DNA of 54,773 bases from JAUUZT01 sp964654015 (GTDB taxonomy: Bacteria > Chloroflexota > Dehalococcoidia > GIF9 > AB-539-J10): positions 1 to 54,773 of the forward strand of contig CAZZHQ010000006.1 in assembly GCA_964654015.1 (NCBI GenBank), given 5' to 3'. This document shows positions 8,701 through 17,667 of the stretch, in pieces. The stretch's first letter is position 1; each line of letters begins with the position of its first letter. A program made the position numbers and the translations under genes. A model generated the notes under the pieces. It was not told the origin of the DNA, made no database searches, and was given only the letters and a program-made list of their open reading frames with translations.

Positions 8701-9957
8701 ATGAGGATTGTTAAAGAATTCCAGAAAGCAATTGCCAGTGGGCTTGTCTTCTTAAAAAGACAGCAGCATGATTGGAAAGTAACTATGGGTAGGGCTTGCC
8801 TGGAAAGATTTACCTACCAAATGGTATTTCCCTATATCTCCATCTACATTGTAGCCCTGGGTGCAACCGGGACACAACTGGGTATTGTGAACAGCATTGG
8901 AATGGGGGTTGCCGGCTTGTTCAGCCTACTGATAGGAGGGGTGATAGATAGCATTGGAGTTAAGAAGATTTATCTTCTTGGAATATCGCTTCTTATTATC
9001 TCATATTTAACTTATGCATTGGCCTGGGGTTGGGCAGTTATTATTATTGCCATGATAGCGTACTGGCTTGGATTTAACATGTCCGGCCATAGTTGCTCCG
9101 TGGTCTGTGGTAATTCGCTGGCGAATGAGGATCGCGCAACCGGTATGAGTTTCTGTGAGACTCTGGCAGCGGGATTGTTGGGCGTCATTGGTCCAATATT
9201 AGGGGCTTTTCTTGTCACGAAGTTTGGTGGTGTAAACGTGGATGGTATCAGACCCCTTTTCTTCATCAGCCTTGCTGGAGCTGTTGTTTCTTTCCTGCTT
9301 ATCTATACACAGTTATCTAACAGGAAATGGGGATGCCAGAGTGAAGAACCATATAATTTAATAACTGGGCTTTCGCAAATATTCAAGCATGGCAGAGCGC
9401 TGAAGCGCATGCTGGTTATTACCTCTATAACTTTTTTACCAACGGGTATGGTTTTGCCTTTTTCTCAGGTTTTTGCCCATGAAATCAAAGGAGCTGATCA
9501 ATATATATTGGGAGCAATGGTTGCTGGCTTTGCGCTGAGTCCTCTTGTGGCTGGGATTCCACTGGGTAGGCTGGCTGACAGAATAGGACGGAAAAAGGTT
9601 TTGTATCTGGCTGCGCCTCTCTTTTGGGCTTCCAATTTGATACTTATTTGGGCGCCCAGTCATACTTTTCTGATTGTGGCCGGTGTTTTACAGGGATTTA
9701 TCTTCGTAAACATGGTTCTTACCGGTGCTATGGCTTTTGAACTTGTTCCGGCGGAACACATGGGGCGATGGGTTGGTTGTATGCGCTTCTTTCGCATGTT
9801 AATGGCTGCGGGGGCAGCCTTCCTGGCTGGGTTTATTTGGGATAGGTTTGGACCTCACTATATCTTTCTGCTTGTTATTGCGCTAGATGTTTTCATACGA
9901 ATCCCTTTGCTCATCAGTATGCCGGAGACATTGGAGTTACGGAAGCAGCGAGAGTAA
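8701..9957 (+). CDS. MFS transporter
   Basis: About 418 residues with the 12 hydrophobic segments of the major facilitator superfamily. The loop after TM2 reads GGVIDSIGVKK and the equivalent loop in the second half GRLADRIGRKK, both typical MFS signature A sites (GxLaDrxGrkk). The start is uncertain: ATG at 8701 is used here; a TTG lies at 8656, and ATG at 8786 has a better ribosome site (GGAAAG) directly before TM1. It lies between the aldo/keto reductases and a ribokinase, so a sugar or polyol-type substrate is an inference only. Confidence 0.85.
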   Translation: MRIVKEFQKAIASGLVFLKRQQHDWKVTMGRACLERFTYQMVFPYISIYIVALGATGTQLGIVNSIGMGVAGLFSLLIGGVIDSIGVKKIYLLGISLLIISYLTYALAWGWAVIIIAMIAYWLGFNMSGHSCSVVCGNSLANEDRATGMSFCETLAAGLLGVIGPILGAFLVTKFGGVNVDGIRPLFFISLAGAVVSFLLIYTQLSNRKWGCQSEEPYNLITGLSQIFKHGRALKRMLVITSITFLPTGMVLPFSQVFAHEIKGADQYILGAMVAGFALSPLVAGIPLGRLADRIGRKKVLYLAAPLFWASNLILIWAPSHTFLIVAGVLQGFIFVNMVLTGAMAFELVPAEHMGRWVGCMRFFRMLMAAGAAFLAGFIWDRFGPHYIFLLVIALDVFIRIPLLISMPETLELRKQRE

Positions 9958-10000
9958 CATTGATTGTGCCGAAATATAAATAGAACAGGAAGGTAAAGCA

Positions 10001-10915
10001 ATGGCGCAAGTATTGGTTTTTGGCAGCATTAATATGGACCTTGTCACTTATATGGATGCCCTTCCGCAGAGAGGGGAAACGGTCACAGGGGCCAAATTTC
10101 AGTCATTTCCTGGAGGCAAGGGTGCCAATCAGGCTGTAGCTGCGGCCAGAGCAGGAGCGCATGTTGAAATATATGGCTGTGTGGGTGATGATTCTATAGG
10201 GCAGGAGTGCCTGCAGAACCTTCAGGTTGCTGGAATTGACACTCATGCAGTTCTTGTAAAAGCGGAGGAACATTCGGGCATCGCACAGATTATGGTGGAT
10301 GCACGAGGGGAAAACATCATCGCTGTTGCCCCCGGGGCTAATTTCTTATTCAATCACGGTGATATTGTTATCACTCGACGGGATGTGGATGAAGGGGTAA
10401 TAGCCCTGTTTCAAAACGAGATTCCACAGGCTACTACGGAGGCGGTGATACAAAGTTGTCGGAAACTGAATATCCCCGTAGTGTGGAATACTGCACCAGC
10501 CTGTAAAAGCAGACCCTCCGGAGAGACTATGGAGGCGGTTGATTACCTCATCTGCAATCGTGGTGAACTCAGAACTCTTATTGGTGTTGAGGGTGATGAT
10601 GAAATACTTGCCAGCAAGCTTCTAGAATGGGGGGTGCGAAATGTCATCGTCACTCTGGGAGAGAAAGGTGCGCTACTTGTCAATGAAGAAGGCACATGGA
10701 GGCAGCCTGCCTTTCCCATCAGCCCTGTGGATACTGTTGGAGCCGGGGATTGTTTCTGTGGGGTCTTTGCCTGTTCACTTGCGTTTGAGTCGCCAGTAAG
10801 GGAAGCACTTCGTAGAGCTTCAGCTGCGGCAGCTCTGTCTATTGCAGCCAGAGGAGCTCAGACCTCAATGCCTTCTGTTGAGCGGATAGAAGAATTTCTC
10901 TTACAAGTCAACTGA
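10001..10915 (+). CDS. rbsK: Ribokinase-type PfkB carbohydrate kinase
   Basis: A 304-residue PfkB-family kinase. It has the N-terminal substrate-binding motif GGKGANQA (residues 38-45) and the C-terminal DTVGAGDCF signature with catalytic Asp about residue 250 and the anion hole just before it. NMD near the start and the GGKGAN motif are as in ribokinase, which phosphorylates D-ribose at O5 using ATP. Related family members act on deoxyribose or nucleosides, so the symbol is the best fit rather than proven. AGGAAGG precedes the ATG, and the gene follows the MFS transporter by 43 bp, consistent with an uptake-plus-phosphorylation pair. Confidence 0.85.
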   Translation: MAQVLVFGSINMDLVTYMDALPQRGETVTGAKFQSFPGGKGANQAVAAARAGAHVEIYGCVGDDSIGQECLQNLQVAGIDTHAVLVKAEEHSGIAQIMVDARGENIIAVAPGANFLFNHGDIVITRRDVDEGVIALFQNEIPQATTEAVIQSCRKLNIPVVWNTAPACKSRPSGETMEAVDYLICNRGELRTLIGVEGDDEILASKLLEWGVRNVIVTLGEKGALLVNEEGTWRQPAFPISPVDTVGAGDCFCGVFACSLAFESPVREALRRASAAAALSIAARGAQTSMPSVERIEEFLLQVN

Positions 10916-10970
10916 AAAAGCGACTGGTGTCGTAATTTGGAGTTCCTGCAGTAGAGACATACCTTGTAGC

Positions 10971-10979
10971 TGGTATAAT
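10971..10979 (+). promoter_or_regulatory. Extended -10 promoter (TGGTATAAT)
   Basis: TGGTATAAT fits an extended -10 element (TGn plus TATAAT) 45 nt before the MFS gene starting at 11024. No good -35 is visible, as is common for extended -10 promoters. A 6-bp inverted repeat (TGGTAT/ATACCA) spans the expected start site. Confidence 0.5.
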
Positions 10980-11023
10980 GTGAGGAACTCTCTGATACCA
11001 GGGAAAACCGTTGTGATCGGGAG

Positions 11024-12289
11024 GTGCGCGTAGTTCTTAAAGGCAGAAACTTTTTCTATGGCTGGGTAATTGTCACCATTGGCTTCCTGATATTGGCTAT
11101 TATAGGTGGCTGTATATTCTATTCCTTCGGTATATTTCTAAAACCGATGATAGAGGAGTTGGGAGTGGGGAGGGCCGGGGGCACAGCGGCGTTTACTGTG
11201 TTTCAACTCGTTGTGGGCATGTCCAGCCTGCTGGTTGCTCTCATCATAGGCAAATTTGGCTGCAGGTTGCCTATGGCGATTGGTTTAACTATAGCAGCTA
11301 TCGGTATGGCCTTGCTGAGCAGGATTACCGAAATATGGCAACTTTGGTTACTATATGGGGTCGTGGTTGGGGGAGGAGTGGCCTATGGGCATCTGCTTGC
11401 CCTGACTACGCTGGTTAACTTCTGGTTTGTGAAAAGAAAATCTCTGGCAATAGGGATTGTGGTTGCTGGCATGGGGGCAGGTCCGCTGGTGTTTTCTCGT
11501 TTCATTGCTTCCCTGGTTGAAACGATTGGATGGAGGTCTTCCTGGCAAGTGTTGGCAGGAGTGGTGTTTCTATTTGCTGCCGTTCCCGCATTACTCTTCA
11601 TCCGTAACAGGCCTGCTGATGTGGGACAGGTTGCGGATGGTGTTATTGATGAGGTGCAAACGGAAGGTAAAGTATCCTTACACAAGAAGAAAGTGTATTT
11701 TACTTCGGATAAATGGGATGTACGCAGTGGCCTCAGAACGCGGGCCTTATGGCTAATTGTTATTTTTGCCTGTGCCAATCAGTTTACATTGAATATGATG
11801 AATACGCACCAGGTCGCTCATCTGACCGATATTGGGATTGCACCGGTGATAGCTGCGGGGTCGCTTGGTTTAATGGTAGGGATGAGTGGTGCAGGCAGGT
11901 TAATGGGTGGAGCGCTAGGTGACAGAATTAAGCCAAGATATCTGGTAGCCATTGCTCTTATAGTTGAGATAATTGCAGTGTTAGTGTTTATCACCGCTGA
12001 TTCCATGGCGATGGTATATATCTATGTGGTGATGCTTGGTTTTCCCTATGGTATGGTACTGGTGCTGCACATGGTGATGATAGGGAATTATTACGGTGCA
12101 AAGGCATATGCTAAACTGGCTTCGGTAGTGATGTTCGTCACCACTCCAATCTACGCAGTTGGTCCCCTGTTGGGTGGCTATATGTACGACAGCTTCTCCA
12201 GTTACGTGATGCCTTTTAGCATATGTGCTGGCTTTCTAGGTATAGGTTTTATTTGTGCACTGCTGGTTCGTCCTCCTTCCAGGGTGTAA
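11024..12289 (+). CDS. MFS transporter, OFA-like (FYGW N-terminus)
   Basis: A 421-residue MFS permease. The FYGWVIVTIGF start of TM1 is typical of the oxalate/formate-antiporter-like (OFA/monocarboxylate) branch, as is the YSFGIFLKPMIEELG loop. The mid-protein cytosolic loop (about residues 195-235) is charged, then a second six-helix bundle follows with GRLMGGALGDRIKPRY. Such carriers move small carboxylates; the substrate here is unknown. The GTG start at 11024 is the only in-frame start before the FYGW motif. Its ribosome site is poor, because GGGAG lies too close, so translation may be weak or the start misjudged by a few codons. Confidence 0.85.
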   Translation: MRVVLKGRNFFYGWVIVTIGFLILAIIGGCIFYSFGIFLKPMIEELGVGRAGGTAAFTVFQLVVGMSSLLVALIIGKFGCRLPMAIGLTIAAIGMALLSRITEIWQLWLLYGVVVGGGVAYGHLLALTTLVNFWFVKRKSLAIGIVVAGMGAGPLVFSRFIASLVETIGWRSSWQVLAGVVFLFAAVPALLFIRNRPADVGQVADGVIDEVQTEGKVSLHKKKVYFTSDKWDVRSGLRTRALWLIVIFACANQFTLNMMNTHQVAHLTDIGIAPVIAAGSLGLMVGMSGAGRLMGGALGDRIKPRYLVAIALIVEIIAVLVFITADSMAMVYIYVVMLGFPYGMVLVLHMVMIGNYYGAKAYAKLASVVMFVTTPIYAVGPLLGGYMYDSFSSYVMPFSICAGFLGIGFICALLVRPPSRV

Positions 12290-12426
12290 CCATTTCTCAA
12301 CTAATTGGAGTATGAGCTTGACGGTTTATTTCACTAATGCCACAATAAATGCTAAATAAAATCAAATGCTCGAAAATTGAATTTCTGTCTGGCTTTGATA
12401 AAAATATGTAATGGAGGTATTGGAAT

Positions 12427-12885
12427 ATGATAGTAGACAAGGTTGAGAACATAGCGACTTATGCTGGTTTATCAACTGGGATTGTGAAGGCACTTGAATT
12501 GTTACGAGATGGTAATCTTACGCAGAAGGCAGATGGCCGTTATGATGTTGATGGGAAGAACCTGTTCTACCTGGTCTCTCGTTACACCTCAAAACTCGTT
12601 GATGAGTGCAAATTCGAGACACATGAGAAATATATCGATGTGCAGGCTGTGCTCTCTGGACAGGAAAGCATGGGCTATGCTCCTGTGGCTGACCTTACGC
12701 TACAAACACCATATGATAGCTCTAAAGATATAGCCTTCTATGGAAAACCTGTTGACTATACTAAGATAGCCTTAGCTGAAGGGATGTTCTGTGTCTTTTA
12801 TCCTCATGATGGTCATATGCCGGGTGGTCGGCTTAATGGGCCCTCAGATGTACAAAAAGTGGTAATAAAGATACGCATAGCATAG
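12427..12885 (+). CDS. YhcH/YjgK/YiaL family protein (DUF386)
   Basis: A 152-residue single-domain protein of the YhcH/YiaL/TabA family, a cupin-like beta-barrel. Conserved metal-site residues are visible in ETHEKYIDVQ (about residues 60-70) and in FYPHDGHMPG near the C-terminus. Relatives are linked to sialic acid, xylulose or rhamnose-type sugar metabolism and to biofilm control (TabA), but biochemical roles are poorly defined. GGAGG precedes the ATG. With the upstream ribokinase it hints at sugar or anomer handling, which is inference. The 137-bp gap before it contains nothing else recognised. Confidence 0.85.
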   Translation: MIVDKVENIATYAGLSTGIVKALELLRDGNLTQKADGRYDVDGKNLFYLVSRYTSKLVDECKFETHEKYIDVQAVLSGQESMGYAPVADLTLQTPYDSSKDIAFYGKPVDYTKIALAEGMFCVFYPHDGHMPGGRLNGPSDVQKVVIKIRIA

Positions 12886-12987
12886 CTAACAAGGGCAGAT
12901 TAAGACATTGTTAACTGTAAATCTAATGAGTGTAGCGTCTATTGCTCTTATGAATGATAATATGCTATAAATAGTTTAATTAAATAA

Positions 12988-13073
12988 ATCTCCGAGCCTG
13001 AGTTCCTAAGGTTTATCTACGGAGCTCTGGCCGATAGGGTATCGCTGGAAACGGCAGTGCCTCTCGTGTTTAG
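12988..13073 (+). ncRNA. Moco/Tuco-type riboswitch (molybdenum or tungsten cofactor RNA)
   Basis: The leader folds with CTCCG (12990-12994) pairing to CGGAG (13020-13024), an inner hairpin (AGCCT with AGGTT), a CGATA/TATCG hairpin (13032-13044), and GCC/GGC closing. Segments ACGGAGCTCTGGCCG and GCCTCTCGTG match by eye the E. coli moaA Moco RNA segments ACGGUGCUUUGGCCG and GCCUCCCGU as I recall them. The extra stem-loop that E. coli has before the GCCUC element is absent, a trait reported for the tungsten-cofactor (Tuco) subtype. An intrinsic terminator follows, then a tungstate/molybdate transporter, so cofactor binding probably favours termination. Class call from memory, not from a covariance search. 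Confidence 0.75.
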
Positions 13074-13098
13074 AAAGGAGAAATAGTGTTTTAGGATG

Positions 13099-13127
13099 AA
13101 AGCACCTCCTTTTGAGGTGCTTTTTTT
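13099..13127 (+). terminator. Intrinsic terminator/attenuator of the riboswitch leader
   Basis: AGCACCTC (13101-13108), loop CTTTT, GAGGTGCT (13114-13121), extended by flanking A/T pairs and followed by an unbroken T run. It lies between the riboswitch fold and the wtpB ribosome site, the normal place for a transcription-attenuation switch. Confidence 0.9.
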
Positions 13128-13162
13128 ATTGCTGTGTAGCGTTATAAGAAGGAGGTTAGTTT

Positions 13163-13957
13163 TTGAGAAAAAAATGGTTTGTGGCTAACAGGATGCTTCT
13201 CACCTTCGCCTTGCTGGGGTTGCTTATTTTCATGTTTATCGTGTTACCCCTGGCGAAGATGATTTTTGCCACGAGTCCAACCATAATGGTGGAAACTTTG
13301 CTCGACCCTGAGGTCCAGGGAGCTATCTGGCTGAGCCTTTATACTGCACTAATTGCCACGATTATCGGCTTTCTGCTGGGTGTGCCTCTGGCATATTTTC
13401 TTGCCAGGGTGAATTTTCCTGGGAAAAGGCTGGTGGAAGGGCTTATTGATGTGCCAATTGTAGTACCACATACCGCTGCTGGCATTGCCCTGTTATTTGT
13501 TTTTGGTCGACAGTTTGCCATGGGTAAAGCATTGAACTTCTTCGGAATAGAGGTACTGGATTCCAGAGTAGGCATTGTAATAGCGATGCTCTTTGTTAGT
13601 ATTCCATTCCTGATCGATTCGGCGAAAGCTGGCTTTCAAAAAGTGGATGTCAGGCTGGAGAAGGTGGCACGCACGCTGGGCGCTTCTCCCTGGCAGGCTT
13701 TTTTCAGGATTTCTCTGCCATTGGCATGGAGAAGTATTATGGCGGGGAATATTATGATGTGGGCTCGTGGGATAAGTGAATTTGGAGCAGTAATTATTCT
13801 TGCTTATCATCCTATGATTGCTCCCACTCTGGTGCTGGATCGCTTTGAGTCATATGGGTTGTCTTATTCTCGTCCTGTTGCAGCTATTCTGATTATACTG
13901 TGCCTGGTTATATTTATCACACTCAGAACAATAGCTTATAGGGGGGAGAGGGCATGA
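13163..13957 (+). CDS. wtpB: Tungstate/molybdate ABC transporter permease WtpB
   Basis: A 264-residue inner-membrane permease with about six hydrophobic spans and the EAA-loop signature (ARTLGASPWQAFFRISLPLA, which contacts the ATPase). Sequence style (DVPIVVPHTAAGIALL, SEFGAV) is that of the ModB/WtpB oxyanion permeases. The start is TTG at 13163 with a strong AAGGAGG; no ATG lies nearby in frame. It overlaps wtpC by 4 nt (ATGA). Gene order is permease-ATPase-binding protein, unlike the common archaeal wtpABC order. Control is through the upstream Moco/Tuco-type riboswitch and terminator. Confidence 0.9.
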   Translation: MRKKWFVANRMLLTFALLGLLIFMFIVLPLAKMIFATSPTIMVETLLDPEVQGAIWLSLYTALIATIIGFLLGVPLAYFLARVNFPGKRLVEGLIDVPIVVPHTAAGIALLFVFGRQFAMGKALNFFGIEVLDSRVGIVIAMLFVSIPFLIDSAKAGFQKVDVRLEKVARTLGASPWQAFFRISLPLAWRSIMAGNIMMWARGISEFGAVIILAYHPMIAPTLVLDRFESYGLSYSRPVAAILIILCLVIFITLRTIAYRGERA

Positions 13958-15000
13958 TTGAAGTAAAGAATCTTTGTGTTGACCTTGGCAGCTTCCGGCT
14001 TCGAGATATCTCTCTCAGTGTGGAGGCTGGCGAATACTTCATCATACTGGGACCTACTGGTGCCGGCAAGACGGTGTTGTTGGAGTCTATTGCTGGCCTC
14101 TATCCCATTAAAGATGGGCAGATATGGCTGAGGGGGAAGGATGTAAGTGGGATTGAGCCCGAAAAACGCAATATCAGCATTGTCTATCAGGACCATGTTC
14201 TGTTTCCTCACCTTTCGGTAGCGGATAACATCAGCTTCGGACTCGGATTGAGGAAGTATTCACGACAACAGATAAAAGAAAAAATTGACTGGCTCTCTGA
14301 GCTATTGGATATTGTGCCTCTGCTGAACAGGCGCCCCGATACCCTGAGTGGAGGAGAGCAGCAGAAGGTGGCCCTGGCCAGAGCACTGAGTGTACAGCCC
14401 GAACTATTGTTGCTTGATGAGCCACTGAGCGCACTTGACCCTGAGACCAAGGAATGGGTACGCAAGGAACTACGGAGGATTCACGACCAGTTGAGGATAA
14501 CTACTATCCATGTCACTCACGATTTTGAGGAGGCTATAGCCCTGGGAGACCATATAGCTGTAATTGGCGACGGCAGCCTGAAACAGGTGGGCACAGCGGA
14601 GCAGATATTCAGACAACCCAATTCTGAATTTGTGGCTCGTTTTACCATAGCACGTAATATCCTGGCTGGGCAGGTGCTGGATAACGATAAAGGGGATAGC
14701 GTCTTTCGCACCGAGGGAGCAGAGCTGGTAGTGGCTACTGACCTTCGTGGCAAGTGGCATGCCTCCATTCGTCCCGAGGATATCCTAATTTCAACGGAGC
14801 CACTTCGCTCCAGTGCGCGAAATTCGTTTTGTGGCACTATCTCTGTTATTTCAGATAAAGGCTCTACTCTTTATCTGACGGTTAATGTGCCCCCAAACTT
14901 TATCTGCCTGGTCACCCGCCGTTCCTTCGAGGATATGGGATTGTCAGAAGGACAAAGGGTTTACATAACATTTAAAGCCTCGGCAGTACATGTGTTCTGA
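13954..15000 (+). CDS. wtpC: Tungstate/molybdate ABC transporter ATP-binding protein WtpC
   Basis: A 348-residue ABC ATPase with Walker A GPTGAGKT (residues 33-40), Q-loop Gln79, ABC signature LSGGE (131-135), Walker B LLLLDEP (151-157) and H-loop His189. After residue ~235 follows a C-terminal regulatory extension of the TOBE type, which in ModC/WtpC relatives can bind the oxyanion and damp transport. It is coupled by a 4-nt overlap to wtpB and precedes wtpA by 77 bp. Function: powers uptake of tungstate or molybdate across the cytoplasmic membrane. Confidence 0.92.
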   Translation: MIEVKNLCVDLGSFRLRDISLSVEAGEYFIILGPTGAGKTVLLESIAGLYPIKDGQIWLRGKDVSGIEPEKRNISIVYQDHVLFPHLSVADNISFGLGLRKYSRQQIKEKIDWLSELLDIVPLLNRRPDTLSGGEQQKVALARALSVQPELLLLDEPLSALDPETKEWVRKELRRIHDQLRITTIHVTHDFEEAIALGDHIAVIGDGSLKQVGTAEQIFRQPNSEFVARFTIARNILAGQVLDNDKGDSVFRTEGAELVVATDLRGKWHASIRPEDILISTEPLRSSARNSFCGTISVISDKGSTLYLTVNVPPNFICLVTRRSFEDMGLSEGQRVYITFKASAVHVF

Positions 15001-15077
15001 GGAGTTTATAAATACAAATTGGACAAAGCAAATGCTTTTTTAATGCATATATAAATGGAAGGAGTTTTACCATTAAT

Positions 15078-16055
15078 ATGAAACGATTAACGATTATACT
15101 GGTGATTTCCCTGTTGCTGTTATCAACCATACTGGTTGGTTGTTCAGGTGAGCCTGCAGCAAACTCTTCACTATCGGGCACTCTTCCCATCTTCCATGCT
15201 GGCAGTTTAACTATTCCCTTCGCTCAAGTATCGGATGAGTTTAATAAAAATTATCCTGATGTAGAGATACTGGCTGAAGGAGCAGGAAGCCAGACAACGA
15301 TAAGGAAGGTTACAGAACTTGGGAAAGAGGCTGGGGTTATTGGCTCTGCTGACTATACAGTTATTCCACAACTGATGTTTCCTGAGTATGCTGATTGGTA
15401 CATAATATTTGCAGTTAATCAAATGGTTATCGCTTATACTGATGATTCAAAATTTAGCGATGAGATAAATCAGGATAACTGGTATGAAATCTTGCAGCGG
15501 GAAGGTGTTAGATATGGGCGTAGTGACCCTGACCAGGATCCGTGCGGATACCGCACTCTCATGGTATGGCAACTTGCTGAGGAGCACTATGGGGTTTCAA
15601 GTTTATATGGCAGTTTCTATGAAGCTGAGGGAGATTTAATGAGGCCAAAGTCGGTTAATCTGATTGCTCTTCTTGAGACGGGAGAACTTGATTATGCTTT
15701 TGAATATTCCTCAGTAGCAGCGCAGCATGGATTGAACTATATCGAGTTACCAATTGAGATTAATCTATCCAGTGAAGAATTCGATGACTTTTATGCGACC
15801 GCGGAAGTTGAAATCTCCGGCAAAGAGCCAGGAGAGACGATAATTAAAAAAGGCAAGTCAATAGTCTATGGGGTAACAATACCCACTAACTTTCCAAACC
15901 AGGAACTTGCAATCAACTGGGTCGATTTCCTGCTTAGTGCCGAAGGTATGGCAATAATAGAAGCGACAGGTCAGCCCCCAGTAATTCCTGCAATTACTAA
16001 CGATAAGAGTAAGTTGCCGGAACAGCTTAAACAGTACGTTGTTGAAGCTGCGTGA
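15078..16055 (+). CDS. wtpA: Tungstate/molybdate-binding lipoprotein WtpA
   Basis: A 325-residue extracytoplasmic substrate-binding lipoprotein. The signal peptide ends in a lipobox (LVGC) with lipidated Cys22. The mature part has the WtpA hallmarks: FHAGSLTIPF near the start (oxyanion-contacting Ser), the EGAGSQTTIRKVTELGKEAGV segment, ADYTVIP, and RSDPDQDPCGYRT with the acidic residues that give archaeal WtpA its unusual octahedral ligand shell. WtpA binds tungstate and molybdate, usually with higher affinity for tungstate. GGAAGGAG precedes the ATG. A strong terminator closes the operon at 16089-16126. This is firmer as WtpA than as ModA or TupA. Confidence 0.93.
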   Translation: MKRLTIILVISLLLLSTILVGCSGEPAANSSLSGTLPIFHAGSLTIPFAQVSDEFNKNYPDVEILAEGAGSQTTIRKVTELGKEAGVIGSADYTVIPQLMFPEYADWYIIFAVNQMVIAYTDDSKFSDEINQDNWYEILQREGVRYGRSDPDQDPCGYRTLMVWQLAEEHYGVSSLYGSFYEAEGDLMRPKSVNLIALLETGELDYAFEYSSVAAQHGLNYIELPIEINLSSEEFDDFYATAEVEISGKEPGETIIKKGKSIVYGVTIPTNFPNQELAINWVDFLLSAEGMAIIEATGQPPVIPAITNDKSKLPEQLKQYVVEAA

Positions 16056-16088
16056 TACCTGTGTACTGCTAGTGAAGTGCTAACAATT

Positions 16089-16130
16089 AAGAGTAGGGGA
16101 AGCTGAGATAATCTTCCCCTACTCTTGTTT
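16089..16130 (+). terminator. Intrinsic terminator of the wtpBCA operon
   Basis: A perfect 14-bp stem (AAGAGTAGGGGAAG at 16089-16102 with its complement at 16113-16126), a 10-nt loop, then GTTT. It lies 34 bp after the wtpA stop codon. Confidence 0.85.
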
Positions 16131-16284
16131 ACACGAATAAAATTGTCTTAAAACGCATAATTTGTTTATGACGTAAGGCAGGTGTTAGTATTTATTGTCA
16201 TTATGGGTCTTCAATCGGAGAATAATTCTGTTTTTCAGAATACAATCTAATCGGTATTGATAATATATATGCATATGCTGAGCA

Positions 16285-17550
16285 ATGTCCAGTAGCTTCA
16301 AATCCCATAAGATATTTTACGGATGGTGGCTGGTTGCTGCCTCTTTTCCTATTGCCTTGTACGTAGCTGGGGCTGTCTTCTATGGATTTACTGCTATTTT
16401 TGAACCGATAGCTAACGAAATGGGCTGGGGTTATGCCCAGATATCCTTTGCCTCTTCAATTCGTGGGCTGGAATCCGGACTACTTGCTCCTTTAATTGGC
16501 ATCATGGTTGATCGCTGGGGGCCGCGTAGACTGATAGCTATGGGAGCTCTGGCTCTCTTCCTCGGCTTGTCGCTTCTCAGTCATGTGAACTCTCTTGCCA
16601 TGTTCTATGGAGCTTTTATTCTGATAGCAGCCGGATTGAGTGCGTGCGCGATGACCGTGTTAATGACTGCAATCGCTAATTGGTTTCACAAGAAGATAGG
16701 GATAGCAAGCGGTATTGCAATATGTGGATTTGGCTTCGGAGGTCTGTTAATTCCAGTGATTGTCTGGCTTGTTGAATCCTGGGGATGGCGAACGGCAGTT
16801 GATTTGCTTGCAGTTGGCGCGCTTGTTATTGTGTTGCCGCTATCGTTTCTGTTTCGACATAAGCCAGAACAGTATGGTTATTTGCCCGATGGGGACAAAC
16901 CGATACAAGAACAGGAGCAAGCCCGTCAATCCATGCCCTCAGCACATACTTTGGAAGAGAGCGTTAGCAGCAGGCAGATTCTCAAGACACATTCTTTCTG
17001 GCAATTATCGCTGGCATTCATGTGTCTGACGATAATGCTTAGCGCCGTAGTTACGCATGTTATGCCATATCTGAGCAGTATTGGTATTAGCAGGACCCAG
17101 GCCAGCCTGGTGGCAACTGGCGTACCTGTGGTTAGCGCTGGCGGCCGGTTTGTTTTTGGCTGGCTGGGGGACAAATTTGATAGGAGAAAACTACTAGCGG
17201 TTATATTGGCAATGATGCTACTGGGGCTGTCCTGTTTTGAATTGGCTGCCACTCAGGGGGGCTGGTTGCTTGTGCCGTATATAGTCCTGTTTGGCCTTGG
17301 GTTTGGTGGCGGTATCGGCTTAAGGCCCGGGATGGTAAGAGAGCTATTTGGAAGAAGTAAATTTGGTACGGTTTTTGGCATGCTAATGGGTACCGGTGCT
17401 TTTGGAACAGTTGTTGGTCCTTTACTCGCAGGATGGGCATTTGATAGTTGGGGCAGCTATCAACACGTCTGGTTCATGTTTAGTGTCTTCGCGGTCATCG
17501 CTGTTGTCCTGGTGTTGTATCTCCCTTCGGGCCGGGGAGCAGACAAATAA
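16285..17550 (+). CDS. MFS transporter, OFA-like (FYGWW N-terminus)
   Basis: A 421-residue MFS permease starting TM1 with FYGWWLVAASF, the mark of the OFA/monocarboxylate-like branch. Signature-A-type loops are GIMVDRWGPRR after TM2 and GWLGDKFDRRK in the second half. A charged central loop of about 45 residues (KPIQEQEQARQ) separates the two bundles. ATG at 16285 is the chosen start although no clear ribosome site precedes it. Located between the tungstate operon and gdhA, so an amino acid or keto-acid substrate would be reasonable, but this is a guess from context. Confidence 0.85.
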   Translation: MSSSFKSHKIFYGWWLVAASFPIALYVAGAVFYGFTAIFEPIANEMGWGYAQISFASSIRGLESGLLAPLIGIMVDRWGPRRLIAMGALALFLGLSLLSHVNSLAMFYGAFILIAAGLSACAMTVLMTAIANWFHKKIGIASGIAICGFGFGGLLIPVIVWLVESWGWRTAVDLLAVGALVIVLPLSFLFRHKPEQYGYLPDGDKPIQEQEQARQSMPSAHTLEESVSSRQILKTHSFWQLSLAFMCLTIMLSAVVTHVMPYLSSIGISRTQASLVATGVPVVSAGGRFVFGWLGDKFDRRKLLAVILAMMLLGLSCFELAATQGGWLLVPYIVLFGLGFGGGIGLRPGMVRELFGRSKFGTVFGMLMGTGAFGTVVGPLLAGWAFDSWGSYQHVWFMFSVFAVIAVVLVLYLPSGRGADK

Positions 17551-17587
17551 TCGATTATTGTGTACTAAAGTGAATCAGTATAAAGGG

Positions 17588-17616
17588 TTGACAAGTTTTA
17601 TTGATTCAGGTAGTAT
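17588..17616 (+). promoter_or_regulatory. Sigma70-type promoter of gdhA
   Basis: TTGACA (17588-17593), 17-bp spacer, TAGTAT (17611-17616). The predicted start lies inside the NrpR-type operator that begins 2 bp downstream of the -10 box, giving a long leader of about 160 nt before gdhA. Confidence 0.8.
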
Positions 17617-17617
17617 A

Positions 17618-17631
17618 GGAAAACGGTTTCC
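17618..17631. promoter_or_regulatory. Probable NrpR operator at gdhA (GGAA-N6-TTCC)
   Basis: GGAAAACGGTTTCC is an exact GGAA-N6-TTCC site, the operator form known for methanogen NrpR. It overlaps the predicted transcription start of gdhA, where a bound repressor would block RNA polymerase. The same site with one spacer base changed lies before nrpR. Confidence 0.8.
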
Positions 17632-17667
17632 TCTAGCCTTGCTAGAGAAATCATTTGTATGGTTTAC

